This document shows, piece by piece, positions 42,712-54,599 of a stretch of DNA of 64,000 nt. The position numbers and the translations under genes are program-made. The DNA is taken from contig NW_006498102.1 in the NCBI RefSeq assembly GCF_000471905.2, positions 1,314,161 through 1,378,160 on the forward strand, read 5' to 3'. Each line of letters begins with the position of its first letter. Positions within the stretch are counted from its first letter, which is position 1. The notes under the pieces are model-generated. The model did no database searches. It saw only the letters and a program-made list of their open reading frames with translations, and had not been told where the DNA came from. Source of the stretch: Amborella trichopoda. Lineage: Eukaryota; Streptophyta; Magnoliopsida; Amborellales; Amborellaceae.

Positions 42712-44018
42712 TCAGAAGATCCCCCATAGAAAACACTGCATCATCTTCTCAATTTTCTTAACAATATCTGCTGGCATCTTCAATAGAGATATCTGATATA
42801 TAGGTAAATTTGACAAGCAAAATTTGGCTAAAGTCACTCTTTCCCTTAGTGATAAATATTTTGGCTTCCATAGATCCAGTTTAGTCAGATCTCGTTGAAT
42901 CACTATATCCCATACTGAATTAGGAAGCCTAGAATCAGAAATTGGAAGTCTCAAATAAGTTATGGGAAATTTGTCCACTCTGCATCCAAGCAACAACGCA
43001 AGTTCCTATGTCAGCGCACTACTGCAATTAACACCCACCATTGATGTTTTTGCAATGTTCACTTTTAAACCAACCGCCACCTCACAACACCTTAGGAACC
43101 TGCCAAGAAATTCAATCTACTCCTTTGCCTCTGTGAAAATCAATGTATCATCTGCATACTGTAGATGAAAAATAGAATGACCATTCTGCCCCACATGGAA
43201 ACCAACGAAGTAACTCCTGTTTACCACATTAGATATCATCATGCTAAAACACTCTGCATAAATAGTGCATAAAAACAACGATAAAGGGTCTCCTTGACGA
43301 AGACCTCTGGAGGATTTAAAAAAGCCTTTAGGGAAACCATCAATAAGAATCGAAAAAATGTGTCGAGGAGAGGCATCCATAAATCCAATTACGTCATTTC
43401 TCACCAAACCCCCATACATTTTAAAATTTTTATTAGATTGCACCATTCTACTCTAACATACGCCTTTTCTATGTTCAGTTTAATAACAACTCCTGGTTCC
43501 TTGCTTTGAGTCCTGGAGTGGATACATTCTTGAGCAATTAATATACTATCAGTAATCAATCTATTCTGAATAAAAGCTATTTGGGGACCAGAAAAAACAT
43601 TGTTCAACACTCGTTTCAACCGCATAGCTAGCACCTTTGCCACAACTTTATATAGACTAGATAATAACGAAATAGGTATGATATCTAAAAGCTCCTTAAT
43701 AACAAATTTTTTTGGGATGAGAACAATGAAAGTAGAGTTAACACCTCTAAAAATTTCTCCCCTATCCAGAAAACTTTGTACTATACATAAAAGTTCCCCT
43801 GATAGCATAAACCAAAACATATGGAAAAAATACATAGGAAAGCCATCAGGTCCAGGTGCCTTATCTCCTGCCAGCGAAAAAACAACCAATTTCAGTTCCT
43901 CCATTGAGACCTCAACTTCAAGTTGTGCTGCAATTGTCTCTGGAAGAATTTTAAAGGGAATACAATACATTCTAAGGGTAGCATACTTCCGACGAAAAAG
44001 CCTTTCGAAAATGCTCAA
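42712..44018 (-). pseudogene. LINE-3 reverse transcriptase
   Basis: 205 open codons (44018-43401) carry Asp-Lys-Ala-Pro-Gly-Pro-Asp-Gly-Phe-Pro, Leu-Leu-Ser-Ser-Leu-Tyr-Lys and Ile-Lys-Leu-Asn-Ile-Glu-Lys-Ala-Tyr. The next frame (43446-43117) has Leu-Arg-Gln-Gly-Asp-Pro-Leu-Ser and the catalytic Gln-Tyr-Ala-Asp-Asp-Thr. The thumb follows at 42996-42712 with Leu-Pro-Ile-Tyr-Gln and Met-Gln-Cys-Phe-Leu-Trp-Gly. Confidence 0.88.
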
Positions 44019-44434
44019 TTATCTCCAAATTATCAATATCCTCCTACATTACTCCATGAATCGTAAGACCTGAGAGATCATTCTGGCACATATGTGCACA
44101 TGCAATAAAATGAAAAAGCTTTGCGTTCAGATCGTCCTCTTTCAGCCATTTGACTCGAGACCTTTGTCGCAAATAAATTTCCTCTGACGTACGGAGTACA
44201 TTCAGAGTATTAATTTTTCCAATTCTCTCACTAACGAGTAAATTAGAGTAAACCCCTCCAATATGCACACTTTGATCTATCCCCTTAATATCGTCCAAAA
44301 GACTATCAATCTTAGCCCCCAATTGATACTTATTTTCCTTCTTCCATTCAATCTGCTTGTGCTTCACATATAACAATTTTTTGTACAAGAGCCAAAAGTA
44401 ATGGTATTCTCCCAAGTCCTCCTAATAAGATCCA

Positions 44435-45188
44435 TCACACCCGTCTCATCCAACCAACCAATCTCCAGTCTAAAAGGCTTTGGACCTCTAAGAGAAGATT
44501 AGACTGAAGAAGAAGAGGTGTATGGTTTGAAGATAGTCTAGGCAAGGCTATCATAGATGCTACAGGAAACCTTTCCAAAAAATCATTAGAGACCAAAAAC
44601 CTATCAATTTTTATCATGATAAGATTCCCAAAACTATTATTGGTCCAGGTAAAAGAAGCTCATAACAAAGGTAAATCCACCGAGCCATGGTTTTGAACAA
44701 AACCATTAAACAATCAAATAGTAGGGTTAATCCTGCCACCTGAGGAAGAATCCTCAGGCCACCGAATTAAATTAAAATCACCCCCCACACAAAATGGAAC
44801 TCGAAACCGACATAAAACCCCTGATAACTCATTGAGAAACCCAGCTTTGAGAGCAACATTGTTCATTCAAAAGACCCCACGAAAATTCGGACTCACGACC
44901 ATTAAATAGTATAGCTAACCACCTATCCCCCTTTAAAACCTCAAAACTTTGCAGAAACTGAGGGTTCCATAACACCCATAGCCCACCCAATGGCCCAACA
45001 GAATGAATACCCTCAAAGCACAATGAACTAGAGCCTCAAACTTCCCGAGCACCTATCACAGAAGGATTGGGAAGTTTGGTCTCTTGCAAAATAAGGACAT
45101 CTGGTTTATACTTCCTAACAAAAAATAAAACATCATTTTTTCTACTAGCATCCCCTAAACCTCTAACATTCCAGTTCAAAATAATCAT
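44435..45188 (-). pseudogene. LINE-3 endonuclease
   Basis: It starts Met-Ile-Ile-Leu-Asn-Trp-Asn-Val-Arg-Gly-Leu-Gly (45188). Val-Leu-Ile-Leu-Gln-Glu-Thr-Lys-Leu-Pro follows, then Gly-Gly-Leu-Trp-Val-Leu-Trp and a late Leu-Ser-Ser-Asn-His-Thr motif near 44530. At least two frame breaks lie between 44640 and 45030. Confidence 0.85.
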
Positions 45189-45725
45189 CAGAAATTTATT
45201 GGAAGAAGAACCTGGACCTTTACTGTGAGGCCCTTCAGAAGGTGCTTCGAGCACAACATCACCATTATCATCATCAAAAGTAGACTCCTCCAAACTCACT
45301 GCAAATGGAGCATCAACATTCAACTCCCTTATCATCAATGTGCCCCTGGACCTCAGTCTACTTGAATATCTGGAAGGAGGAGCCAACTTCTTTTCCTTAG
45401 CTTGTAGCAACACCTTTTTCTTCCCTTTGCGACGTACAGTGTCCGGAGACTTATCAGTAACCTCATTCTGTACTATATCTGTAGCCTGCACCTGCATCTC
45501 TTCAGTCATCACAAACTCAGGCACCTTCAAATCAGTGTTAGCCTCCATATACTCCACAACGTTCTTACCCAGCCCTTGCACTTCCTTAGCAGCTCGCTTC
45601 TCCGCTTTTTTTTTTTTTGATTGCCTGATAAACCTTGGCAATAGGGATATCATAGTTAAGTCCCATATCTTCAAGAACCGTCTGATAAAGAGCCTCTTCA
45701 ACTCCGTCATTCTCAGCATCTCCAC
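45189..45725 (-). pseudogene. LINE-3 upstream ORF end
   Basis: A Lys/Glu-rich stretch of about 180 codons leads without a stop into the endonuclease start. It includes Lys-Lys-Lys-Lys-Ala-Glu-Lys-Arg and Ser-Arg-Tyr-Ser-Ser-Arg-Leu-Arg-Ser-Arg. In plant L1s this is the hinge between the nucleic-acid-binding part and the endonuclease. Confidence 0.55.
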
Positions 45726-45789
45726 CCATAACTTCTGGCTATGTGGCTACTTCGGGCACAGTAGCAAGGGGAGTGAGAGACCAAACTGT

Positions 45790-46033
45790 GCAGATTGGAG
45801 TTTAAAATGAAGCTTTATCTACATAATAAATTTTAATTATTATCTACATAATAAATTTTATAGATCTAGTTGATTTGAACCATTTTTGGAGTTTGAAATT
45901 TTATAATTAGATGTGATAATAAATTTTCAGGTAATCCTAATAATTTTTTATACCAAAATTATGTGTTATAATTAAAATTCGGGGTGCGCCTTCATTGCAT
46001 TCTGTAAGGTTGCTACCTTATAGAACACCACCC
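45790..46033. mobile_element. Fragment of a Mutator-type miniature element
   Basis: The right half matches M1 and M4: ATTTTATAATTAGATGTGATAATAA, then GGTGCGCCTTCATTG and TAAGGTTGCTACCTTATAGAA, ending ACCACCC. The left half is missing, probably lost where LINE-3 ends. A 20-bp repeat TATCTACATAATAAATTTTA occurs at 45816-45835 and 45841-45860. Confidence 0.65.
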
Positions 46034-46507
46034 ATCGTAAAATATGCACTAGAAAATTTACTTGAAGAGAAATTTTTTGGTAAGCATCCATTTACTAAAA
46101 GTTTTAATAAAAACTTCTATTCTTATAACGGAAAATAAGATGCAGTAGAAAATTTACTTGAAGCGAAAAGTTTTGGTAAGGCCACAAGCCTACCGCATCC
46201 ATTTACAAATGATAAGAAAAGCCGGCATGGAGCCTTGTGGCCTCTCTTTGTAGCCTGAACCTTCTTCGACTCCAAACCATATTTTTGAGAGAGGGAAGTC
46301 TACAATGGACTTAACATCCTCGTTGCACACGAAACCAGAAAAGAGAGGGATTGTCACGTCCACGAAGAGGGCTGATTTTGTTAGATACACCAAAGTAAAA
46401 GTTGTATACATTTAATCAAAAGTTATGTGAACCAAAGTTTGTGAACATCAAAGTCAAAAGTTATATATCTTATATGAAATGTTGCCCTCTTCTTGTGAGA
46501 CATCTGA
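46034..46507. other. Non-coding spacer left of the solo LTR
   Basis: An open stretch of 73 codons lies on the - strand at 46190-46411, but it has no recognisable family. AAAATTTACTTGAAG occurs twice, at 46052 and 46147, within a short local repeat. Nothing else seen. Confidence 0.4.
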
Positions 46508-46512
46508 CTTCT

Positions 46513-47726
46513 TGTAGATACCCCATTTTAAATCTCGCAAATTTTATGGTTTTCTAAACGCTTAGGACTACATTATCTTAGTAGACCCAATTTAATTAAC
46601 CTAAAACTACCCAAATTCTATCTCAACTTAAAGTAGAGCCCAAGAGCTTTCCAACGGTCCAAGAATCACCTGAATCGGACTTACGGAGTAAACGATATAA
46701 CAAATGACAATTTAGTCCTTGTGAGACCCAACTGTCGGGCCAGCCGGGCTGTAACGGGGCCGATATGCCAAGACGCGGGCTGATGATGCAGTCAATGCAT
46801 CTGATGATGCAATAAATACTTTTTTTTTATTTAGATAAGGCTAAAACTTCAAGATAAATCCAAAAAATTCTGAAAAAACTCCAAAAAATTTAGAAAAAAT
46901 CACCAATTGAATCTTATAAATCTCCCCTATCCTTAACCCAAAAGGAGAGGGAAAAGTGACAAAAAAAAAAACCTTAAAATTTTTCGAAATTAGAAAAATT
47001 ACCCAAAATTACCAAAAATAAGAAAAACCCTTAGAAAATTCCTAAAAATTTAGAAAATTCCCCAAAAATCCAAAAAAAAATAGAAAAAATCTCAGAATTC
47101 ATATTCAACCTTTGGAGATCATAAAACCCTTAAAAAAATAATAAAATTCTCCTCTAGACCTCAAAAAAACCTACGACTTGAGAATCCCTAGATTGAAGAC
47201 CCTTGATAATATAGAAACCCTAACCTCCTGAGACCTTAACCCCCAAGCTTGCGAAAACCTAGACCTAGGGCACAAAACCCTAGATCAAAACTAGAATTAA
47301 GGTACAACAACCCTAGATCTAACCCTTCTACACTAGAGATCTGCTGGTCAATATTCGAATCAGAGAGGCAAAGATGACCAATTCTGATACGGGCGAGCCC
47401 TTAAAGGCTCGTGAGTCCCTGACCATCCGGCCTGGTTTGGTATTGTTTCTTCCTCTCTCTTTCTTCTTCTTTTACTGTTTTCTTCTATTTTATTTATTTT
47501 GATATGTTAACTTATCTTAAAAGTCATATTTTAATGCTCTGGATCATGCTGGCTTTGCTACAGATATAAGAGTAGATCTGCTCGTTTCCGGGCAAATCTG
47601 GCCTCAGATCTGAATTCGATTTGTCACACTTTCTCTACCACTTTATTTGCATCAATTTTATTAGTGTAAGGTGTTAAAATTAGAGAGATCTTCATCGGAA
47701 GATCTGTCAGATTTTCATCGTAAACA
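46513..47726 (+). mobile_element. Solo LTR of the Tat-like Ty3/Gypsy family, 5-bp TSD
   Basis: It begins TGTAGATACCCCATTTTAAATC and ends TCATCGTAAACA (TG...CA). CTTCT lies at 46508-46512 and again at 47727-47731. The 1214-bp sequence is the inverted counterpart of the LTR at 50656-51851: GAGCTTTCCAACGGTCC, GAGACCCAACTGTCGGGCC and GATGATGCA are shared in order. No PBS or PPT flanks it, so the internal region was lost, presumably by LTR-LTR recombination. Confidence 0.9.
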
Positions 47727-47731
47727 CTTCT

Positions 47732-49960
47732 TCATTGGTGATGGGTGAAGGAGGGTCGTCTTCTGTCAGGGTGATTTATTTCTCATAATCTCCTTCTAAC
47801 CTGATCACTTTTCTAGGGAGGCCCTTCTCGAGTGTGATCACTCCTATTTCAGGGAAAGACTTGTCTTTCCTTTTTGACTTGTTATTAGGGAGTGCGTTCT
47901 GGTTCTAATACCGTATCAGGGATTCTTAAGCTGTGATTTCTTTGGAGATCCTGGGTTCCGGGGCAACAAGTAGGTTGCTTGGGAAGATTAAGAGTGAGGG
48001 ATCTCGAACCGATTGTCCTTCATGTATTGTTAAAATCATAATTTTTCCTTTCGAGTTATCGGTTGGCGTTGGAGGTGCGGCTACCTGTGGGTTACTTGAT
48101 TGAGGATCATTGTTTGGCAATGGAGTGACATAAATCCTCATCTTCTTTAACGTACTCATTGTGTTTGGCTATATTGATTCCCCCATTTTCTATCAAATTC
48201 TAGACTTGATGTTTTAGGGGGATGCAATTATGGGTGTTGTGGCAATGATGTTGGTGCCATTCGCACCATTTGGTATTATCTTTGGACTCAAATGGGGGTG
48301 GCCTTTGCGGATGAAGTGTTAGTTTTCCATCGTGAAGGACTTTGGGAACATCCATCATGAAGTGTTAGTTATCTTTGTTCTCAAATGGGGGTGGCCTGAT
48401 AATGCTTCACAAACCTTTGGAACATCTCGCGGCAAGAGCTATATGGATAGTCTCCTACAAAGTTAGGTACTAGATGATGACATCTCCTGCTAGACTATGA
48501 GTGAATAGGGCCTTCAAGAGTAGTGGTCCATAACATGACATGGGGACGACGAGCAGGTAGCTTATCACATGTAGTTGCAGGTCGCCTCTCTCATTGAATC
48601 AATTATGGAAATCTGGTTGTACGAATCATGGTGGGAGGTCTACCCGGCCATCTAGGTAAGACTCATCATAGGATTCCATAAAGATGGGATCATAGATTCA
48701 TGTTCACTTGAAACCATCTTGGAGGTCTTTGACCATCCCTTCGAGTACTCGATACATGCACTCTGCTGCAGAGAATTGTCCCAATGAGTTACTCCCACAA
48801 GTAGATGGTTGGGCTATAAGGTACATGGGAGTAGGACGATGAACTTGATGGACTTGGGGATAGGCCGGTCCCACATGCGAAGGCGGAATAGGAGGTAACC
48901 CTATAGGCTGAGGATGGTCGGAGGGTTGTGGTTGATGGTGGTATGTATGAGGAAGGTCAAAGCTAGGTTGTCTGGGTACTAACCGTGTGTTAAGTTGAAC
49001 TCGACTATATTGAGGGGACTGTACATTGGGTTGCACTGAGAGGTTCGCAACCTGCTCTAAATCCTAATTCCTCGTGGCTTGAGCAACAAATTGGATTGAG
49101 GCTAGGTCTACTGTACTATCTACCAGAGCCGGGCTGGGCCCTTAATGAAATTCGGCCACAGTTGGGTCCGGGACCCTCCCTGTTGTGGGAGGACTAGCTC
49201 TAAGAGGTGGTTGGTCCTGAGGGTTGTTTCTATAATTACTGCCACTACTGGCTAATCCAGACTGACCATGTCTAGTGGATACTTCCCTATTGTCTTAAGC
49301 ACGAGGCGCTTGATTCTCGAAGTCATCCCTAACTACATCACCAGTCTGCCCTCCATTGAAGGCTTGGACATCAACCCTGTCACGGGTTCGAGGTCGGGAA
49401 GGTTGCAGCACTCTAGCTTACTAGAGAATTGCCCTTAGCGTAACGCTCTGATTGTTCGTGTAGTACATACTTGATGTCCCTCAAAATTCTGCTGGTAATC
49501 GAGTTGGTTGCCGACTAGATAACTAGGGAACCTAATTAGGGGTTCGGTTGAATCCAAGTTTATAGGAATGGTCTGAGTCCCATAATCTCAGGGGATTGTG
49601 GGGTGATACAGACCTAGATGGCGGGTCAACGTTCCTGTCCACTTCTGTGATGATGATAGACTCGGCATTTGAATCTTCTACTCGCAACTCTTGGTCGAAA
49701 GACATCTTAGATCTAGGTAGATAAGAAGCAAACGCAATAACTGGTTACCTTTAGACCACTATTAAGTGAGGTTGAAGGCCAAGTGCTCATACTTAAGGGT
49801 AAAATTTTCGAAATGAGGTAGGGTATCAAGGTACACCCATCTTTCATTCAAACCACTCATGTAAGAAGTACCAAAGTATTGTGGAGGTGCTCTTAGAGGC
49901 CGGGTATATACAGAGGGAACGCTCCTGTTGTGGGCATGCACTCCCAACTGCCCTTCCTCT
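47732..49960 (-). pseudogene. Gypsy gag/protease fragment (decayed), second element
   Basis: The - strand reads Lys-Trp-Cys-Glu-Trp-His-Gln-His-His-Cys-His-Asn-Thr-His-Asn-Cys near 48250, a Tat-type gag zinc knuckle like that of the main element (Trp-Cys-Lys-Trp-His...). Upstream, at 49036-48704, is a Pro/Gln/His-rich gag segment ending Glu-Gly-Met-Val-Lys-Asp-Leu-Gln. A 75-codon open piece at 48159-47926 follows the knuckle. No LTR was found to pair with this piece. The solo LTR sits at its left edge. Confidence 0.6.
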
Positions 49961-50247
49961 TTGATTATTTAAAAATAGGAGAATTCAATAAAAATATCAA
50001 TTTTTTTTTGGAGGAATAAATTGACTAAAATAGCCCTGAAATATATTACGGGTATTTTGATAAATTTATATCTTGTAAATTGTTTTTGTGTTATTTTTAT
50101 TAGGTAGAATAGACTTCTAAAATTTTACATGATTTGGATTTGTAGAAAAAATTAAGATTAAAATACACAATGATGTCATGTCCGTCAAATCGGCCCAGAT
50201 TGTTGGGCTCATATGTAGTTGTAGATCCACTAGCCTATGTTAGTATG

Positions 50248-50302
<55 letters not shown>

Positions 50303-50655
50303 AGTAACTACTACGACTACTACTAGTAGAACTAAAGTAATAGTAGTAGTAAGTAAGTAGGACGGTAACGTAACTACTACGTTCGTTACTACNNNNNNNN
50401 NNNNNNNNNNNNCCCTACGACTGTTCAAGTTAGAAGGGTTGTGTATGAGTGTATTTATCAAAATAATCATTACTTTTTTATTAAAAAAATATTTAAATAG
50501 GTAACTTTACCATTAAGCAATGACAAATTTGAAATTTTCACAAAAGTACAATAGAATTTTGGAAGTTAGTGTCCTTGAACTTTATTTGTAGAGCGCCCTT
50601 GTCATTTAGTTAAAATTTCAATTTTACGCCTTATGGAGATGACAAAGTACCCTTT
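49961..50655. other. Low-complexity spacer with microsatellites and an assembly gap
   Basis: A CT then AT microsatellite runs from about 50247 to 50299. A TAGTAAGTA/ACTACTAC-rich stretch follows, then 20 N at 50393-50412. No gene seen. The simple repeats beside the gap suggest its true length is unknown. Confidence 0.7.
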
Positions 50656-51851
50656 TGTTTACGATGAAAATCTGACAAATCTTTCGATAAATATTTCTCG
50701 AATTTTAACACCTTAAACTAATTAAAACGATATAAATAAAATGGTACAGAAAGTGAGACAGATCGAATTCAGGTTTGGGGCCAGATTTGCCCGGAAACGA
50801 GCAGATCTACTCTCAAATTTGTGGCAGAGCCAGCATGATCCAAAGTATTAAAATATGATTTTTAAGACAAGTTAACAGATCAAAAATAAATAAAAGAAGC
50901 AAAACAATAAAAAGAAGAAGAAAGAGAGATGAAGAAATAATACCAAACCGGGTCGGATGCCCAAGGATTTCCAAGCCTTCGATGACTCACCCGTATCAGA
51001 ATCGATCCTCTTTGCCTCTCTGATTCGGATGTTGACCAGCAAATCTCTAGTGTAAATGGTTAGATATAGGGTTGTTGTGACCTAATTCTAGTTTTGATCT
51101 AAGGTTTTTGTGCCCTAGGTCTAGGTTTTCTCAGTCTTGGGGGTTAGAACTTCAAAAGGCTAGGGTTTCTATCTTCTCTAGGGTTTTCAATCTAGAGATT
51201 GTCCTACACCTGTCAGTCTTCCTGGGGTCTGGAGGAGAATTTCCTTAGTTTTCTAAGGGTTTTTTGATCTCTGGATGTTGAATATGAATTATGAGACTCT
51301 CTCTAATTTTTTTGGGATTTTTGGGGATTTTTTTCTAAATGTTTAGGAATTTTCCAAGTTCCTATTTTTGGTATTTTTGGGTAAGTTTCCTAATTACAAG
51401 AATTTTTAAGGCATTTTTTGTCTATTTTTCTTTCTCCTTTTGGGTTAGGGAGAGGGCGTATTTATAAGATTCAATTGGTGAAGTTCTTTCGGAATTTTTC
51501 GGTTTTATCTTGAAGTTTTATCCTTATCTAATTAAAGAAAATGCGTTTACTGTATCATCAGATGAGTTGACTGCATCATCAGCCCACGTCTAGGCTTGTC
51601 GGGCCTGTTACAGCCTGGCTCGCGGCCTGACAATTGGGTCTCACAGGGACTATATTGTCATTTATTCTATTATTTTATCTGTAGGTCCGATTTAGACGAT
51701 TCTCGGACCGTTGGAAAGCTCTTGGGCTCTACTTCAAATTGGGATAGATTTGGATAGTTTTGGGGTAATTAAATTGGGTATACTAGGATAATATAGTCCT
51801 AAGGGTTCATAAAACTATAGAATTTACCAGATTTAAAATGAGGTGTCTACA
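50656..51851 (-). mobile_element. 3' LTR of the main Tat-like Ty3/Gypsy element
   Basis: On the - strand it runs TGTAGACACCTCATTTTAAATC ... TCATCGTAAACA, 1196 bp, with TG...CA ends. It aligns with 62792-63600 in direct orientation (AACACCTTAAACTAATT, GTTAACA-ATCAAAAATAAATAA, GATTCGGATGTTGACCAGCA) and with the solo LTR in reverse. Confidence 0.9.
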
Positions 51852-51852
51852 A

Positions 51853-51868
51853 TTGCCCCTCTTTAGCA
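51853..51868 (-). promoter_or_regulatory. Polypurine tract of the Gypsy element
   Basis: The - strand reads GCTAAAGAGGGGCAAT immediately before the LTR start TGTAGACACC. A purine run at this place primes plus-strand DNA synthesis in LTR retrotransposons, and AAAGAGGGGCA is the form typical of plant Tat-type elements. Confidence 0.8.
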
Positions 51869-52559
51869 CTCCTTGTCCTTCGAGGGATAGGTGAGTGGTG
51901 AAGAAGTAGAAATCTTGGATTTTTCTGTCCTTCGAGAGGCAGGTGAATGACAAAGACAAAGCAGATATTTTAAACTTCTTCTAAGGTCACGTGGTCAGGG
52001 GACACACCAACTATCCCTCTAAGTCATTGCACTCACCGAGCTCACCCACCTAGGGCATTTTTTCTCCTAGGGTTTTTGGCATGAGATATCATTGAGCTAC
52101 ACAAGATTGAAACTCAAGTTGGATTTTCTAGCACTTAACTTCAAGGGTTTTTGTAGTTTGAATTTTTAACCCTTGTATTTTCTTTGATCTCCTTAGGGTT
52201 TCCTAAGGCTGTCTATAAGAAAATGCTTTGTATAGGAAGAGACTTGTCTGGCCAAATCCGAAGTGAAACGAGGCGGTAATGCGGCAATCGCAACAACGTG
52301 GTAATCATCATATACGAGTGTCCAAGCTCTTTCATTTTTTTAAGACTTTTTTAAAAATTTTTTGAAAGTAGGGAGAGATTTGAAATAGAACCCGAAGCAA
52401 GGACAGGTTATGATTTTAATAAAGAAATTAAAGTTTTTGGAAAACACAAGACATATAGTGAAAATTTTGAAAAGAGAGATATTTTGAAAAACATGGTTGG
52501 TTAGCAGTTTTAACTGCTACAACCATAAAGACCTTTAAGCAATTTAGCGTTATGCAGTG

Positions 52560-53460
52560 ATGGACCATACCCTCGACCCTTTTACGTCAATACGGAGATA
52601 GACGAAATCCATCGAACAGGGTGGTTGTGCCTTGAATACACCCAACCTTTTTGCCTCATACGGAGCTAGACGGTACCTGCCTCGGCTCTTTTACATCGCA
52701 CGAGTTTGACGTTTTTTCATAGAACATGTTGGTTGTGCCCTGGATACACCCGACCTTTCACGTCATATGGGGATAGAATACCTCAGCTCTTTTCCATCGA
52801 ACGAGTTTGAAATTTTTTCATCAAACAGGGTGGTTGTGCGTTGGATACACCCGACCTTTCACGTCATACGGGGACAGATGGTACCTGCCTCGCCTCTTTT
52901 ACGTCGTACGAGTTTGATGTTTGTCCATTGAAATAGGGTGGTTGTGCCCTGGATATACCCGAACTTTCATGTCATACAGGAATAGATGCTAGCTATATCG
53001 GCTCTTTTATGTCGCTCGAGTTTGACGTTTTTCCATCGAACAGGGTGGTTGTGCCCTGGATACACCCAACCTTTCATGTCACACAGGGATAGATGGTACC
53101 TGCCTTAGCTCTTTTACGTCGCACGAGTTTGACATCTTTCCATTTAATCAGGGTGGTTGTTCCCTGAATAAATCCGGCCTTTCGCATCATATGGGGGTAG
53201 ACAATAGCTGCCTCGGCTCTTTTACGTCGCACGAGTTTGATGCCTTTCCTGTATCCGCTCTTTAACGTCGCACGAGTTTGACGTTTTTCCTATCTCGACT
53301 CTTTAACGTCGCACGAGTTTTGACGTTTTTCATGTCTCGGCTCTTCAATGTCACACGAGTTTGACGTTTTTTTCTTGTCTCGACCCTTTTAACGTTGCAC
53401 GAGTTTCACGTTTTTTTCCTATCTCTGCTCTTTTACGTCGCACTAATTTAACATTTTTCT
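52560..53460 (-). repeat. Tandem array in the Gypsy 3' UTR
   Basis: Six units of about 107 bp start at roughly 52619, 52738, 52828, 52936, 53043 and 53151, each opening GGGTGGTTGTGCCCTGGATA and holding CTTTTACGTCGCACGAGTTT. After 53213 only the last ~42 bp of the unit is repeated, five or six times (CTCTTTAACGTCGCACGAG). So a sub-unit expanded from within a longer unit. It lies between integrase and the 3' LTR. Confidence 0.85.
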
Positions 53461-54218
53461 GAATTGGACTTTGGGACATCATATGCACACACGGAGATGA
53501 GCTTGCCTCATTTCACCTCAGCGGATCTAGTCAAGAGAAAAACGCTCTTGAACTAGCCAATATCGTCATTAGTTAAGTTCACCCATCTCCGATATGTGGT
53601 AATTGGTAGTTATACTCATATAACTATAGAGTGCCTGGCTAGTTTTAAACCTTCATAATAGGTGTAGGAAGTTGACTTCGAGAACGAGGCCAGATCGACT
53701 AACAGTTTAATCTCTTCTAGTGATGGAGGAAGTCATTTTTGAAAGGGTTTTCGAAATGGAGGGTTTTAATAATCAAATTGAAAAAGCGCTTTTAAAATGG
53801 ACGGGCCTTACAATTTTGCCACTTGTAGCCCCTTTGGTGGTCATTTTCTTTATTATAATTTATCCAAAGATGATGAAATGATTTCCTTGTGGGATAGTGA
53901 GAACTCAAAAGTCTCGAAGTTGTCTTTTTATCTTTGGAGTTTTCATCCCGTGCTTCGCGGGTTCATGAAGATTTCTCTATATTCTTGTTGAACTTCCATC
54001 TTTAGGAGGTCCCAATGTTCTTTTAGGATTCGTCGAAGTCACTTAAGTTTTCCATTCATATGACACTCCCGCATCTTTTTGAGTTAGTTCTGTTGGGAAC
54101 CTGTAGGGTTTAGGAGGAGTCTTCGTCCTCAGGGTCTGCTTGTGTCGTAATATTGGAAATTGCAAGTACTTGTTTGTACTTGAGTGTTTTTATATCAGAA
54201 GCTCCTTCTGGGAGATTT

Positions 54219-54371
54219 TTTTTTTTTTACCCGTGATGTCCTTTCAGGTTTTCACCACGTCCATTTCTTTTGTTTCTTTTTTGTTTTTTTTTTTTTTTTG
54301 TTTTTTTTTTGTTTTTTTTTTTGTTTTTTTTTTTTTTTTATTTTTTTATTTTTTTTTTGTTTTGTTTTTTT
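54219..54371. repeat. T-rich low-complexity tract
   Basis: Long T runs with isolated G or C on the + strand. It lies in the untranslated 3' part of the Gypsy element. Confidence 0.9.
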
Positions 54372-54599
54372 GATGCCTTTTAAGGCTTTCACCACTCTTT
54401 TAAGCCTGTTATGGGTAGTATTTTCTGAGATACATCGCATTGATGGGGTCATTGAGCTCGCACCCCTTCTGATTCTTGACCTTTTAAGAATTTCCTACGT
54501 GCACTCGGGTAACCACGAATGGCCCCTCCCAATTAGGTTTGAACTTGCCTAAAGGGTGTGGGTTTACAGGAGTGTGGAAGATTTTCTTGAGTACCATGC

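Larger units (their letters stand above)
41057..45760 (-). mobile_element. L1-type LINE-3 (antisense to the + strand)
   Basis: A run of 13 T (41057-41069) marks the 3' poly(A). On the - strand follow RNase H (41674-41312), zinc-binding region (about 42516-41700), RT (about 44018-42712), endonuclease (about 45188-44435) and the end of an upstream basic/acidic ORF (45725-45189). It is the best preserved of the three LINEs: RT keeps Gln-Tyr-Ala-Asp-Asp-Thr. Stops and frameshifts still break the protein. The 5' end was not delimited. Confidence 0.88.

Noticed and set aside
52560..53460. Regularly spaced repeats resembling a CRISPR array
   Set aside because: The units are contiguous and degenerate, not identical repeats with unique spacers, and lie inside a plant retrotransposon.
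54140..54552. Phe-rich open frames across a T tract
   Set aside because: They come from a T-rich low-complexity stretch in the untranslated part of the Gypsy element.
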